This document shows, one piece after another, positions 43,431 to 51,048 of a DNA stretch of 64,000 nt. This DNA comes from JANQPD01 sp963715655 (GTDB taxonomy: Bacteria > Bacteroidota > Bacteroidia > Flavobacteriales > Schleiferiaceae). Location: the NCBI GenBank assembly GCA_963715655.1, contig OY970262.1:2976001-3040000 (forward strand). Reading direction: 5' to 3'. Position 1 is the first letter of the stretch, and every line of letters starts with the position of its first letter. The position numbers were made by a program, and so were the translations under genes. The notes beneath the pieces were generated by a model. That model saw only the letters and a program-made list of their open reading frames with translations. It was not told the origin of the DNA and searched no databases.

Positions 43431-43620
43431 TTTTTTTTTTAGAATTAAGTGAAAAGCTCTAAGGAGATGCGCTTTTGGCTTGATAAATATTCTGAACGGG
43501 GTCCACACCAAGGCGTGGCCGCCACTGTAGTCATCGCAAACATCTCAACCAGGATTGTGACCGTGCTATTATGCAACAGTTTAAAAAACGGCCTTGCATA
43601 GAGCTACACGAAAATACAAT
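43431..43620 (-). ncRNA. Candidate bridge RNA region of the IS110 element
   Basis: Non-coding segment upstream of the transposase, where IS110-group elements encode the bridge RNA that pairs with target and donor DNA. A strong hairpin (CCACGCCTTGGTGTGG) and a second structured part (GGCCTTGCATAG) are visible. Ends and loops cannot be defined without relatives. Confidence 0.4.
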
Positions 43621-43635
43621 TTGTAAGTATTGGTT

Positions 43636-43965
43636 CTACTCGTTAGCGGAGGTAGTCAGTGGCCTGCTACATGGGGGATTGTTGCTAGCGTTTAATGATG
43701 ATAGATAATTGCGATAGGGGGGTAATGGATAGTCTAGTTTATGTTGTTGAATGATATTCTCTCCGATATCACCCAGCATAAATGCACCATCACTAATTTC
43801 ATAATCATAGTAATATCCTTCAATTAATTGAAAGCGAGCTTCATTATTTTCAATAGCCGTTTCAATTCCATCAAATAAGGTTCCGTCTCTTTTGGAACTG
43901 ATCCATAGTGTTAAACCTTCTTGAACTGAATCTAAATCTATTTCTATTTCAGATAATTCTTTCAT
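43636..43965 (-). pseudogene. N-terminal fragment of a defence-island-type protein
   Basis: A 109-codon frame: the first about 85 residues (LTLWISSKRDGTLFDGIETA, FQLIEGYYYDYEISDGAFML) look like the start of a larger protein. The tail (NASNNPPCSRPLTTSANE) looks like read-through into unrelated DNA, near the IS110 boundary. Residues resemble N-termini of DUF2357/McrC-like proteins, but this is a weak impression. It lies 11 bases after the truncated nuclease gene, so the two were an operon. Confidence 0.45.
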
Positions 43966-43976
43966 CAGAAATAGTT

Positions 43977-44403
43977 TTATTTAATAATTGCTTTAAAATC
44001 AGTTTTACTTGGCAAAACTAATTTGTATTTACTCGCAAAAATCTGTTCATTATTTTCAGGTAGGGTATATTCTACTACCGCTTCATTTTTGTCTTTGCAC
44101 AATACGATTCCAATGGTTTTGTTTTCATCGTCTAGTCTTACTTCTCTGTCATAGTAATGCACATACATTTGCATTTGACCCAGATCTTGATGCTTAATTT
44201 CTCCAATTTTCAAATCAATTAACACAAAGCACTTTAAAATTCTGTTGTAAAAAACTAAATCTATTCTGAAATGCTTATCCTCAAAAGATATTCTTTTTTG
44301 GCGAGCTACAAAGGTGAAGCCATTACCCAGTTCTAATAAAAAATGTTCAAGCTTATCTATTAACTGCTGTTCTAGATCACTTTCAGAATATATTGATTGT
44401 TCC
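43977..44403 (-). pseudogene. Truncated PDDEXK nuclease (YhcG/DUF1016 family)
   Basis: The minus-strand frame runs open from the IS3 end to a stop at 43977, about 142 codons. It reads LIDKLEHFLLELGNGFTFVA, FRIDLVFYNRILKCFVLIDL, KIGEIKHQDLGQMQMYVHYY and ends LPSKTDFKAIIK. This is the C-terminal nuclease half of DUF1016/YhcG, with D...(D/E)LK and GQM motifs; the family norm of ExK is here DLK. The N-terminal half is missing, removed at the IS3 copy 3 junction; it is not found on the other side of the IS. Non-functional unless read from the IS. Confidence 0.8.
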
Positions 44404-44464
44404 TGTAAGCTCCCCCAAAACTAGTACGGTTTAAAAATATAATTTTTAATTTTAAACTGTAAAT

Positions 44465-44731
44465 ATGAAAAAGAGCAAATTCACCCCAAACCAGATTGCC
44501 AGTATTCTCAAGGAGTTTGAACAAGGCAAAGATGTAGCTACGATTAGCCGAGAGCATGGCGTAAGCAAAGCAACATTTTATAAATGGCGGCAACGCTATG
44601 GCGGCATGGAAGCTAGTGAGCTAAAGCGCATAAAGAAGCTAGAAGAAGAAAATGCGAAGCTAAAACGCATGTACACCGATTTAGCTTTAGAGTTAGATAT
44701 CGCCAAGCACATTATTGAAAAAAAGCTTTAA
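44465..44731 (+). CDS. IS3-family transposase OrfA (copy 3)
   Basis: 88 residues identical in translation to copies 1 and 2; HTH and coiled coil. The minus frame 44372-44593 is a shadow. Confidence 0.93.
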   Translation: MKKSKFTPNQIASILKEFEQGKDVATISREHGVSKATFYKWRQRYGGMEASELKRIKKLEEENAKLKRMYTDLALELDIAKHIIEKKL

Positions 44732-44754
44732 AGCCTTGCCAAAAGAGAGAAATA

Positions 44755-45630
44755 ATGGAAAGCATAAAAAGCACTTATCCGCGCGGCATAAGCAAGGCGT
44801 GTCGCGTATTAAAGACTAGTCGCAGTAGTATTGCTTATCAATCAATAAAGGATGATAGCAGCGTAGAGCTATTATTAAAGCAGTTGAGTATAAAACATCC
44901 ACGCGAAGGCTTTTGGAAGAGTTATTACCGTCTTCGTAATAAGGAGGAATTAATCAATCACAAGCGGCTACATAGGATATATAAGCAGATGGGCTTGCCA
45001 TTAAGAAGGAAAGTAAAAAAGCGTTTACCAGCGCGGGTAAAAGAACCCATAATAATACCCGAGTGCTTTACGCATACGTGGAGTATTGATTTTATGAGCG
45101 ATGCTTTAGAGCATGGAAGGAAGTTCCGAAGCTTTAATGTAATAGATGACTACAATCGAGAAGTACTGTTTATAGAAACAGATTATTCTTTAAAAAGTAG
45201 CAGAGTAATTTGGGTATTAAACCACTTGATAAACAAACACGGAAAGCCGCAAAAACTACGTATGGATAATGGTCCAGAATTTATAGCTAAATTAACGACT
45301 CAATGGAGCGTGATGCACGGTATTGAGTTTAAATATATACAGCCCGGTAAGCCTACTCAAAATGCGCTAATAGAGCGTTTTAATAAAACCTATCGCAGGC
45401 ATATTTTAGATGCTTATCTCTTTAGTTCAATAGATCAAGTAAGAGAAGTGACCGAATCTTGGGTAGAAGATTACAACCATGAACGACCACACGATGCGCT
45501 GGGTGGCATAAGCCCTGTGGCCTATAGAAACAAAAACCGAAAAATATCCCTTGGTTCCGTTCCGCTACGCTCCACTGCACCAAGGGATATTTTGATTAAT
45601 GAAACTAATAAAGAAAATAGTCTACTTTAG
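44755..45630 (+). CDS. IS3-family transposase OrfB (copy 3)
   Basis: 291 residues identical in translation to copies 1 and 2, with DD(35)E residues and the palindrome-encoded segment at 45541-45593. Intact. Confidence 0.95.
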   Translation: MESIKSTYPRGISKACRVLKTSRSSIAYQSIKDDSSVELLLKQLSIKHPREGFWKSYYRLRNKEELINHKRLHRIYKQMGLPLRRKVKKRLPARVKEPIIIPECFTHTWSIDFMSDALEHGRKFRSFNVIDDYNREVLFIETDYSLKSSRVIWVLNHLINKHGKPQKLRMDNGPEFIAKLTTQWSVMHGIEFKYIQPGKPTQNALIERFNKTYRRHILDAYLFSSIDQVREVTESWVEDYNHERPHDALGGISPVAYRNKNRKISLGSVPLRSTAPRDILINETNKENSLL

Positions 45631-45657
45631 AACCGTACTAAAAAAGGGGAGCTTACA

Positions 45658-45904
45658 ATATGTTCTAAAATTCCTACTTTATTGAGAAAAGTTCAGGTAA
45701 AGAACCTCTGTTTGACGCTTTTTATGGTGATTCAAAATGTGGATTAGTAGGCATAAATCACGGCTGAGCAATTATTGTTGGAAACATTAACAGATTGGCG
45801 AGCTAATAAGATAAAACAACAAATCATACAGATTGAGAATGAAGAATTAAAATGGGTTCATGATATTATATTGAAAAGCGAGAAGATTATCAAAATATTA
45901 ACCG
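45658..45904 (+). pseudogene. Unidentified decayed coding DNA
   Basis: A short open stretch reads FIEKSSGKEPLFDAFYGDSK and CGLVGINHG before a stop, followed by another frame (TLTDWRANKIKQQIIQIENE). These look like pieces of broken genes, but I do not recognise the families. The 77-codon frame at 45775-46008 crosses into the dnaK-terminator relic and is not a real gene. Confidence 0.35.
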
Positions 45905-46004
45905 ACCCTTGTAGTTGTAAAAACTGTAAGGGATTTTTTTATGGAATTTGGACTAGGCACCTTAAGCTAACTTTGGATTTTATGTACATGAGCTTACCTC
46001 CTTG
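45905..46004 (+). repeat. Decayed inverted copy of the dnaK downstream region
   Basis: CCCTTGTAGTTGTAAAAACT followed by GTAAGGGATTTTTTT, then GGACTAGGCACCTTAAGCTA and GCTTACCTCCTTG, matches the reverse complement of 24249-24346 (terminator, ACTAGGTATCTTAAG, TTTACCTCCTTG). By eye about 80% identical. Here it runs straight into integrase remnant C, without an IS. Confidence 0.75.
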
Positions 46005-46216
46005 CTAGCGTTGAGTTGTACATATTACTTAATGCACTTAAAAATTAGGTGGGTATAAATACTCGGATAATTCAAGTATTTTTAGGCCATGAATTACCTA
46101 AAAATACGGCTATGTATGCCCATGTAAGCCAACAAAGTTTTAATAAAATTAAAAACCCATTAGACCGTATTTTGGGAGATAACATACTGAACATTAAACC
46201 ATTAGATAACGGTTGA
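46005..46216 (+). pseudogene. Tyrosine recombinase (integron-integrase-like) remnant C
   Basis: From 46049 a 55-codon open stretch reads VGINTRIIQVFLGHELPKNT, AMYAHVSQQSFNKIKNPLDR and ends NIKPLDNG-stop. It contains the LGHxxxxxTAxY box with the catalytic-Tyr position retained (AMYAHVS) and a C-terminal KNPLDRI resembling the (R/K)SPLD tail of integron integrases. A stop codon (46046) and missing upstream domains show it is a relic. The left part aligns with remnant B (CTTGCTA, CTTAAAAATTA, AAATACTC). Confidence 0.75.
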
Positions 46217-46260
46217 TATAGGTGATATATAACACAGTATTTTATATACAACCGTTGAGC
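46217..46260 (+). other. attI-like site C
   Basis: AT-rich segment between the integrase remnant and the methyltransferase gene, ending ACAACCGTTGAGC; GTTGAGC matches GTTRRRY. It is not clearly alignable to sites A and B except by position. The cassette's far end carries ATTGCTCAAC, the exact 10-base complement of GTTGAGCAAT. Confidence 0.6.
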
Positions 46261-46271
46261 AATATCAAAAT

Positions 46272-47213
46272 ATGAAAAGGAACGAATTGAAACTATACTT
46301 AACTAAATTTCACTCATTGGTGAATTCTGGATTTTTAAATCAAGAAAAAATCACAGACAAAGTGGTAATTGATTACTACTCACGAAGTGCTTTTTATTAC
46401 AGAAAATTTCATTCCTCGAAAGGAGCAATGCACCTACCCGTTTCATTTAATAGCATTGACAATCACAACAAAAAATTACAATACCAAGCGCAAAGAGTTG
46501 AAGATTTCATTAATGAAAAGCAATGTAGTCGAATTTTAGAATTAGGATGTGGAATGGGCTTCAACACCAATTATTTGGCAAGGAACTGTCCTAAAGCAAG
46601 TTTTGAGGCCATTGACCTGAATGAAAGAAATTTATCGTTTGCCAAAGAACAAGCTAAAGAATTAGAAAATGTAACATTCAGGCAAGCAAGTTTTGATGAA
46701 CCTTTCAATGAAGAAGGTAAGTATGATTTAATTTTTGCAGTTGAAACTCTTTGCCATTCTCAAAACCTCGACCTTGTATTGCAGCGAATGGCAGAAAAAC
46801 TCAACGACAATGGGCGCATAATAATTTATGACGGCTATATAAAAGACAAATCATTGATACTTTCAAACGACATTGATTATCAAGCCTATAAATTATTGAC
46901 TTGGGGGTTCGCATTAAATGAATTTCAAAATTTGAAAGAAGTCACAGAACTGAAGAGTACGACATGTCTCGACCTTGAGTATGTGACCGAATACACAAAT
47001 AATGTATTACCCAATCTTATGACTTTTCAGAATGGAGCAAAAAAAGCGCTCAGATTTCCTTTGATTCTGAAATTACTTTTAAAGACTAAAATTTTGCCGT
47101 TAGAATTAATAAAACAATTAGGTGCTGGCTTAGTGTCACCCTATTTTTTAAAGAAGGACTACATGGGTTATTTTGAACTAAGATTTCAAAAGACATTGCT
47201 CAACAATTGCTAA
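46272..47213 (+). CDS. Cassette-borne SAM-dependent methyltransferase
   Basis: 313 residues. Class I methyltransferase core: motif I RILELGCGMGFN (87-98), motif II FEAIDLNERNLSFA, a QASFDEPF acidic loop and YDLIFAVETLCHS (motif IV region). The N-terminal part (VVIDYYSRSAFYYRKFHSSK) and C-terminal part resemble small-molecule methyltransferases of the UbiE/sterol type, but the substrate is unknown. The ATG is 11 bases after the GTTGAGC core, and the stop lies 9 bases beyond the complementary left core of the attC-like site, so the gene fills its cassette. Confidence 0.85.
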   Translation: MKRNELKLYLTKFHSLVNSGFLNQEKITDKVVIDYYSRSAFYYRKFHSSKGAMHLPVSFNSIDNHNKKLQYQAQRVEDFINEKQCSRILELGCGMGFNTNYLARNCPKASFEAIDLNERNLSFAKEQAKELENVTFRQASFDEPFNEEGKYDLIFAVETLCHSQNLDLVLQRMAEKLNDNGRIIIYDGYIKDKSLILSNDIDYQAYKLLTWGFALNEFQNLKEVTELKSTTCLDLEYVTEYTNNVLPNLMTFQNGAKKALRFPLILKLLLKTKILPLELIKQLGAGLVSPYFLKKDYMGYFELRFQKTLLNNC

Positions 47214-47350
47214 GAAAACATGGGGTGACACGAACTAAAAGCTAGCAATAGTCTTCGTAGTTTAGTCCGTCACGGGCTGACGCGAATATTCTCCGAAAGC
47301 CTCACGTTTCTTAGCGGAGCCGTCAGACCACGCAAAAACTCACGTTAAAT
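47198..47350 (+). other. attC-like structured region after the methyltransferase cassette
   Basis: Left core GCTCAAC (RYYYAAC, 47198-47204) and right core GTTAAAT (GTTRRRY, 47344-47350). Between them are several inverted repeats: GCTAAGAAA/TTTCTTAGC (outer), GTGACACGAACTAAA/TTTAGTCCGTCAC, and CTGACG...CTCCG/CGGAG...CGTCAG. At 153 bp it is longer than typical attC and may be a compound site. The right core is followed by IS1182-type DNA. Confidence 0.55.
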
Positions 47351-47379
47351 TGTGTGTAACTTTAAAGAATATTCTATGG

Positions 47380-47424
47380 CTGTTTTTACTTGTGTTTTAT
47401 CTTGAACACAAGTTCTAAAAACAG
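47380..47424. repeat. Hairpin immediately upstream of the IS1182-type transposase
   Basis: Arms CTGTTTTTACTTGTGTT and AACACAAGTTCTAAAAACAG pair imperfectly around an 8-base loop, 5 bases before the transposase ATG. It may be an attenuating hairpin against read-in transcription, or part of the IS end. Confidence 0.6.
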
Positions 47425-47428
47425 TAGT

Positions 47429-48925
47429 ATGCATCATTTAGACAGTGAGTTACCCAGAGATCAGATTAGCATGGTAGCCTTAGAAGAATTGGTAGGCAAA
47501 GACTCTTATGCTAGGCTAGTGGATTTGTTTGTAGAAGCCTTGCCCATGGAGCAATTAGGCTTTAAACATAGCAAGCATGAAAAAGAAGGCCGACCACCAT
47601 ATCATCCTAAAGTTTTATTAAAACTATACATGTATGGCTACCGCCATGGTTTGCGCTCTTCTAGTAAATTGCACCAAGCGTGCCTTGTAAATGTAGAGCT
47701 TTGGTGGCTTTTAAAAGGACTAAAGCCTAGCCCTAGAACCATTTTATACTTTAGAAAAAATAATCCCAAAGCATTTAAAAAAGCCTTTCAGCATTTTGTG
47801 CTGCTCCTAAAAGACTGGAAGCTTATTGATGGTGAAACCATTGCTATAGATAGTTTTAAAATACGCGCTCAAAACAGTCTTAAAAATAATTTTAATCAAA
47901 AAAAAGTCGATCGGCACCTGGAGTATATTGATGGTAAAATACAACAGTACAATCAGCAATTAGAACAAGCCGAAGCACCCGAAACTAAGCAAGAGATACA
48001 AGCTAAAATAGCCCATCAAAAAACCAAGAAACTAAAATATAAGGCTATAGAGCAAGAGCTTAAAGATACGGGCGAAAGCCAACTCTCTAAAATAGATCCA
48101 GACGCTAAAAGCGTAGTGCTACACCGCAACATTGTAAACGTAGGTTACAACATACAGGCGGGTTGTGATAGTAAACACAAGCTGTTTGTAAATACTCAAA
48201 CGGGTGATGTTAACGATACGCATGCCCTTGGCCCTATGGCTTTAGAAGCCAAAACATTATTGGGCTTAAGTAAGATGCAAACACTTACCGATAAGGGCTA
48301 TACTACGGGTGCAGAAATAGCTTTATGTGATGAAAATGATATTACTACTTACTCTTCGCCTAAAGAACATTCCTCTCAAAAAAACGGCTTGTATCCCATG
48401 CAAGATTTTGTATACAACAAGCCAAAAGATACGTATCAATGTCCTGCTGGTAACATTTTACACACCAATGGCAGCGTATATCAAAAAGGTAATCATCGTG
48501 TAAAACACTATAAAACAAAAGCGTGTAAAACATGCTTAGTACGAGACCGCTGTACCACCAATAAAAACGGGCGTTTTATAGAACGTGGCATGCACCAAGA
48601 GGCCTTGGAAAACAATGCACAGCGAGTAAATGAAAACCCTGAGTATTATCGTTTGCGGCAACAAATTACCGAGCATCAGTTTGGTACATTAAAACGGCAA
48701 TGGGGATTTACATATACCCTAATGAAACGCAAAGAACACGTACTTTCTGAGGTATACTTATGCTTTAGTGTGTATAATTTATTGCGCTCCTTTAGCATAT
48801 TAGGCCCTGACAAGTTAAAAGCAAGGTTAAAAAGCCTTGGTCTTGTTTTTAAAACTTATTTTAAGCTGTTTAAAGCTCATTTAAGACATCTTAATTATTA
48901 CTATCAATATCCGTTGCTGTACTAA
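47429..48925 (+). CDS. IS1182-family transposase
   Basis: 498 residues from ATG 47429; a TTG at 47390 would begin inside the hairpin. N-terminal DUF772-like domain (GRPPYHPKVLLKLYMYGYRH, SSSKLHQACLVNVELWWLLK), catalytic part (IDGETIAIDSFKIRAQNS, TLTDKGYTTGAEIALC), a zinc-like cluster (CPAGN, CKTCLVRDRC) and the C-terminal DDE_Tnp_1_6 end (EHQFGTLKRQWGFTYTLMKR) with the final Glu. Appears intact. IS ends and target duplication cannot be defined here. Confidence 0.93.
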   Translation: MHHLDSELPRDQISMVALEELVGKDSYARLVDLFVEALPMEQLGFKHSKHEKEGRPPYHPKVLLKLYMYGYRHGLRSSSKLHQACLVNVELWWLLKGLKPSPRTILYFRKNNPKAFKKAFQHFVLLLKDWKLIDGETIAIDSFKIRAQNSLKNNFNQKKVDRHLEYIDGKIQQYNQQLEQAEAPETKQEIQAKIAHQKTKKLKYKAIEQELKDTGESQLSKIDPDAKSVVLHRNIVNVGYNIQAGCDSKHKLFVNTQTGDVNDTHALGPMALEAKTLLGLSKMQTLTDKGYTTGAEIALCDENDITTYSSPKEHSSQKNGLYPMQDFVYNKPKDTYQCPAGNILHTNGSVYQKGNHRVKHYKTKACKTCLVRDRCTTNKNGRFIERGMHQEALENNAQRVNENPEYYRLRQQITEHQFGTLKRQWGFTYTLMKRKEHVLSEVYLCFSVYNLLRSFSILGPDKLKARLKSLGLVFKTYFKLFKAHLRHLNYYYQYPLLY

Positions 48926-49033
48926 AAGCATTATTTTAGTGCCCTTACAAACCACGTAAGGCCTTGCTCAAAAACAATGAAAAACTAGATGAGGGTTATT
49001 GCGTGGACTCCCGTTACCCAACATTTGAGAAAA

Positions 49034-49615
49034 ATGCGAACTGAAATAAAATATTTAGAACTTAAAAGTGGATTTTCTGAAAATGGTCCAGCGTGGATTG
49101 GACTTGTTTCATTCTCAAAAAGTGGAAAAACTATATACTTTGACGGAAAAGCTTTTCAGAGAATGGGAAGAGCAAGAATTCAAGGGAATTTTATGGATAT
49201 CGAATCTGGAAATGAATATTGGATTTCTGGAGTTAAAAAAGATTTGTCTGACCGACACAAATTTGGTGGAGGAAAAATATTGGTGGAAAAACGGATTTTA
49301 AATGAGTATTTACAAATTATTGGAAAGTCGGAATTACCAAAAATGAATTTTGAACTGACTAAAGTAAATGTTGAAATACCAATTGAACGAATTAATGAAA
49401 TCGAGAATGAAAAATACGAAACGACTGAATTTGGAGCAGACTTGCACTTTAGAGAACCGAATGAATTGAGTAATGACGAAATTGAGTTTGTAGTTGCAGA
49501 ATTAGTTGAGGACGAAAAAAGTGCTAAATTCAATAAAGGAAGAAGATTTACGAAAAAGAAAAGACTCGAATTTGAGGCTGAATTAGAAAAACGTGAAATA
49601 AAAAACTGTATCTAA
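49034..49615 (+). CDS. Hypothetical cassette protein (EIKYLELKSG family)
   Basis: 193 residues from ATG 49034; an upstream ATG at 48989 lies in junction sequence with no homologous look. N-terminal RTEIKYLELKSGFSENGPAW, then FSKSGKTIYFDGKAF and NEYWISGVKKDLSDRHKFGG form a conserved-looking compact domain (about 80 residues), followed by a charged tail ending RRFTKKKRLEFEAELEK. I recall this start from uncharacterised proteins often found in cassette-like settings, but can give no function. The stop lies within the left core of the attC at 49610. Confidence 0.7.
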   Translation: MRTEIKYLELKSGFSENGPAWIGLVSFSKSGKTIYFDGKAFQRMGRARIQGNFMDIESGNEYWISGVKKDLSDRHKFGGGKILVEKRILNEYLQIIGKSELPKMNFELTKVNVEIPIERINEIENEKYETTEFGADLHFREPNELSNDEIEFVVAELVEDEKSAKFNKGRRFTKKKRLEFEAELEKREIKNCI

Positions 49616-49667
49616 CAACTAAGCATTCGAGCGGCACGTAGTGCCCAGCGAGAATGCAGTGTTGAAC
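49610..49667 (+). other. attC site 2
   Basis: Left core ATCTAAC (matches RYYYAAC), arms GCATTC/GAATGC, GGCAC/GTGCC around loop GTA, and right core GTTGAAC (49661-49667). Identical to attC 1 from AACTAAG through GAACGTAAGGGAGG, a 60-base exact match. Classical attC architecture with extrahelical bases. Confidence 0.75.
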
Positions 49668-49729
49668 GTAAGGGAGGCTTGCGCATTTTCGTTTTGGGTA
49701 AATGGTTAAAAAAGTATGATTGGCATTAG
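49614..49729 (+). repeat. Duplicated attC plus downstream flank (copy 2)
   Basis: Near-identical partner of 22744-22855, in the same orientation. Homology ends at about GGCATTAGG, 35-40 bases before the end of the next core gene, so this is probably the distal end of the array. Confidence 0.75.
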
Positions 49730-49770
49730 GCATACAATACCAAAGTTAACGGATAAATACCTCTACAAGA

Positions 49771-50922
49771 TTACATAAAACGCTTTATCGCCTTTTTTAC
49801 CAAGGGGCTTTTTTGGCTCAAATACCCTATACCCTTTAAAATTTGATATTGAGATCCAAAATACTTCACAAACCACGCTTTAAACCTCATTTCCTTCCAA
49901 AACTTATCATGCACACGCTTTTCATACTTTTTAAATTGACCTTTAGAGAAATCATTTTTTTCAAAAGCTTCCATAATCGTGTCCGCAGCAAACTTAGCAC
50001 TGCATATCGCGGGCATTATACCTTCTCCATTACTTGGATCCATTAAATTTCCAGCATCTCCTAAAAGCATAAAGCGCTTTCCGCTTAAGGTGTATTTTTT
50101 GCTGTAAAATGGTAACCCAAAGCCTTCAATTTTACCGTCCATACTTGCTGTGGAAAACTTGGTTTTTAGTACTTTATGTTTCCCAATAAACTGAACCATT
50201 AACTCCTTCAGATTTATTTTATTCTTGGTAATATGTTTAGAGTGCATACCTAAACCCACATTTGCTTCAGTAGTAGAAAGTGGAAATAACCAAAAATATC
50301 CGGGTACTACATCCTTATGAATGTACACTTCATTAATAGTGCTATCCACATTTGTTAAATTTTGGTAATACGCCCTTACTGAACCTCCGTAATGATTTTT
50401 ATCTAGCTTATAATCTGCTAATTTTTTGGCCACAACAGAATGTGCACCATCCGCCCCTACTAATACGGCAGTATTAAAAACAGCTCCATTTTTAGTAGTG
50501 AGTTTATACCCATTCTCCTGCTCCTCAATTTCTTTAACACCATCTCCTTCAAATATGTGTGTTTTACCACCTTCTTTAACCACCTTCATTAACTCATTAT
50601 CTAAGTCTATGCGCTTAATAGTATATGAGGTTGTTACCCATTCAATTTCCACAGGTTTATAATCATCTATAAAAAAGTGCGTTTTACGATTGACGGCTTT
50701 TTTGGGGTAATTTGCAAACCTCTCTTTTAGCTCAGGTTTTATTGTAAACGTTTCTCTAAGACCGCTAATGGTCACAAAATCTCCGCAAATTTTATCGCGC
50801 GGAAAAATTGCCTTATCAAGCAAAGCTACACGTAAACCGCTATTTTCTAGCGCCATAGCCGTAGTTGTACCTGCAGGACCTCCCCCTACAATTACTACGT
50901 CAAAAGTATTCTCAAATTCCAA
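49771..50922 (-). CDS. FAD-dependent geranylgeranyl reductase-like oxidoreductase
   Basis: 383 residues. Rossmann FAD motif FDVVIVGGGPAGTTTAMALE with the following acidic strand end (ALLDKAIFPRDKICGDFV, the PxxKxCGD family motif), VGADGAHSVVAKKLAD and GRF/GDAGNLMDPSNGEGI (FAD ribityl site, here FMLLGDAGNLMDPSNGEGIM). This defines the geranylgeranyl reductase/UbiH-like group that hydrogenates or hydroxylates prenyl or aromatic lipids. In Bacteroidota it could act on menaquinone or archaeal-like lipid chains; substrate unknown. First core gene after the array, convergent with it. Confidence 0.9.
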   Translation of the reverse strand: MEFENTFDVVIVGGGPAGTTTAMALENSGLRVALLDKAIFPRDKICGDFVTISGLRETFTIKPELKERFANYPKKAVNRKTHFFIDDYKPVEIEWVTTSYTIKRIDLDNELMKVVKEGGKTHIFEGDGVKEIEEQENGYKLTTKNGAVFNTAVLVGADGAHSVVAKKLADYKLDKNHYGGSVRAYYQNLTNVDSTINEVYIHKDVVPGYFWLFPLSTTEANVGLGMHSKHITKNKINLKELMVQFIGKHKVLKTKFSTASMDGKIEGFGLPFYSKKYTLSGKRFMLLGDAGNLMDPSNGEGIMPAICSAKFAADTIMEAFEKNDFSKGQFKKYEKRVHDKFWKEMRFKAWFVKYFGSQYQILKGIGYLSQKSPLVKKAIKRFM

Positions 50923-51048
50923 GACCGTTTAGTTTTAAAGTGCGCGAATATAAGGGCTTCATACAAAAGGTTAATAGATAATAAATTTTATTGATAACAC
51001 CTGAACTTGCGCACAGAACTACCGTTAAGATCTAAAATTTATACAACT

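Larger units (their letters stand above)
42000..43620 (-). mobile_element. IS110-family insertion sequence (approximate ends)
   Basis: Contains one DEDD transposase gene and a long non-coding region of about 190 bases upstream of it, the arrangement of the IS110 group. There are no terminal inverted repeats, as expected for the family, so the ends cannot be fixed from one copy. It separates the TonB-receptor gene from remnants of a defence locus. Confidence 0.7.
44404..45657 (+). mobile_element. IS3-family element, copy 3 (1254 bp)
   Basis: Same ends, length and encoded proteins as copies 1 and 2. The flanks TTCC (left) and ATAT (right) differ, so no target duplication. It truncates the YhcG-like nuclease gene on the left; the right side is unrelated decayed DNA. 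Marks a rearrangement joint. Confidence 0.95.

Noticed and set aside
42000..43620. Terminal inverted repeats for the IS110 element
   Set aside because: None found; IS110 elements generally lack them, so exact ends were not claimed.
17698..45657. IS3 target-site duplications
   Set aside because: I compared four-base flanks of all three copies in all combinations and found no match.
45775..46008. 77-codon frame
   Set aside because: It runs through the relic of the dnaK terminator (CSCKNCKGFFYGIW is the translated hairpin) and is a chance frame.
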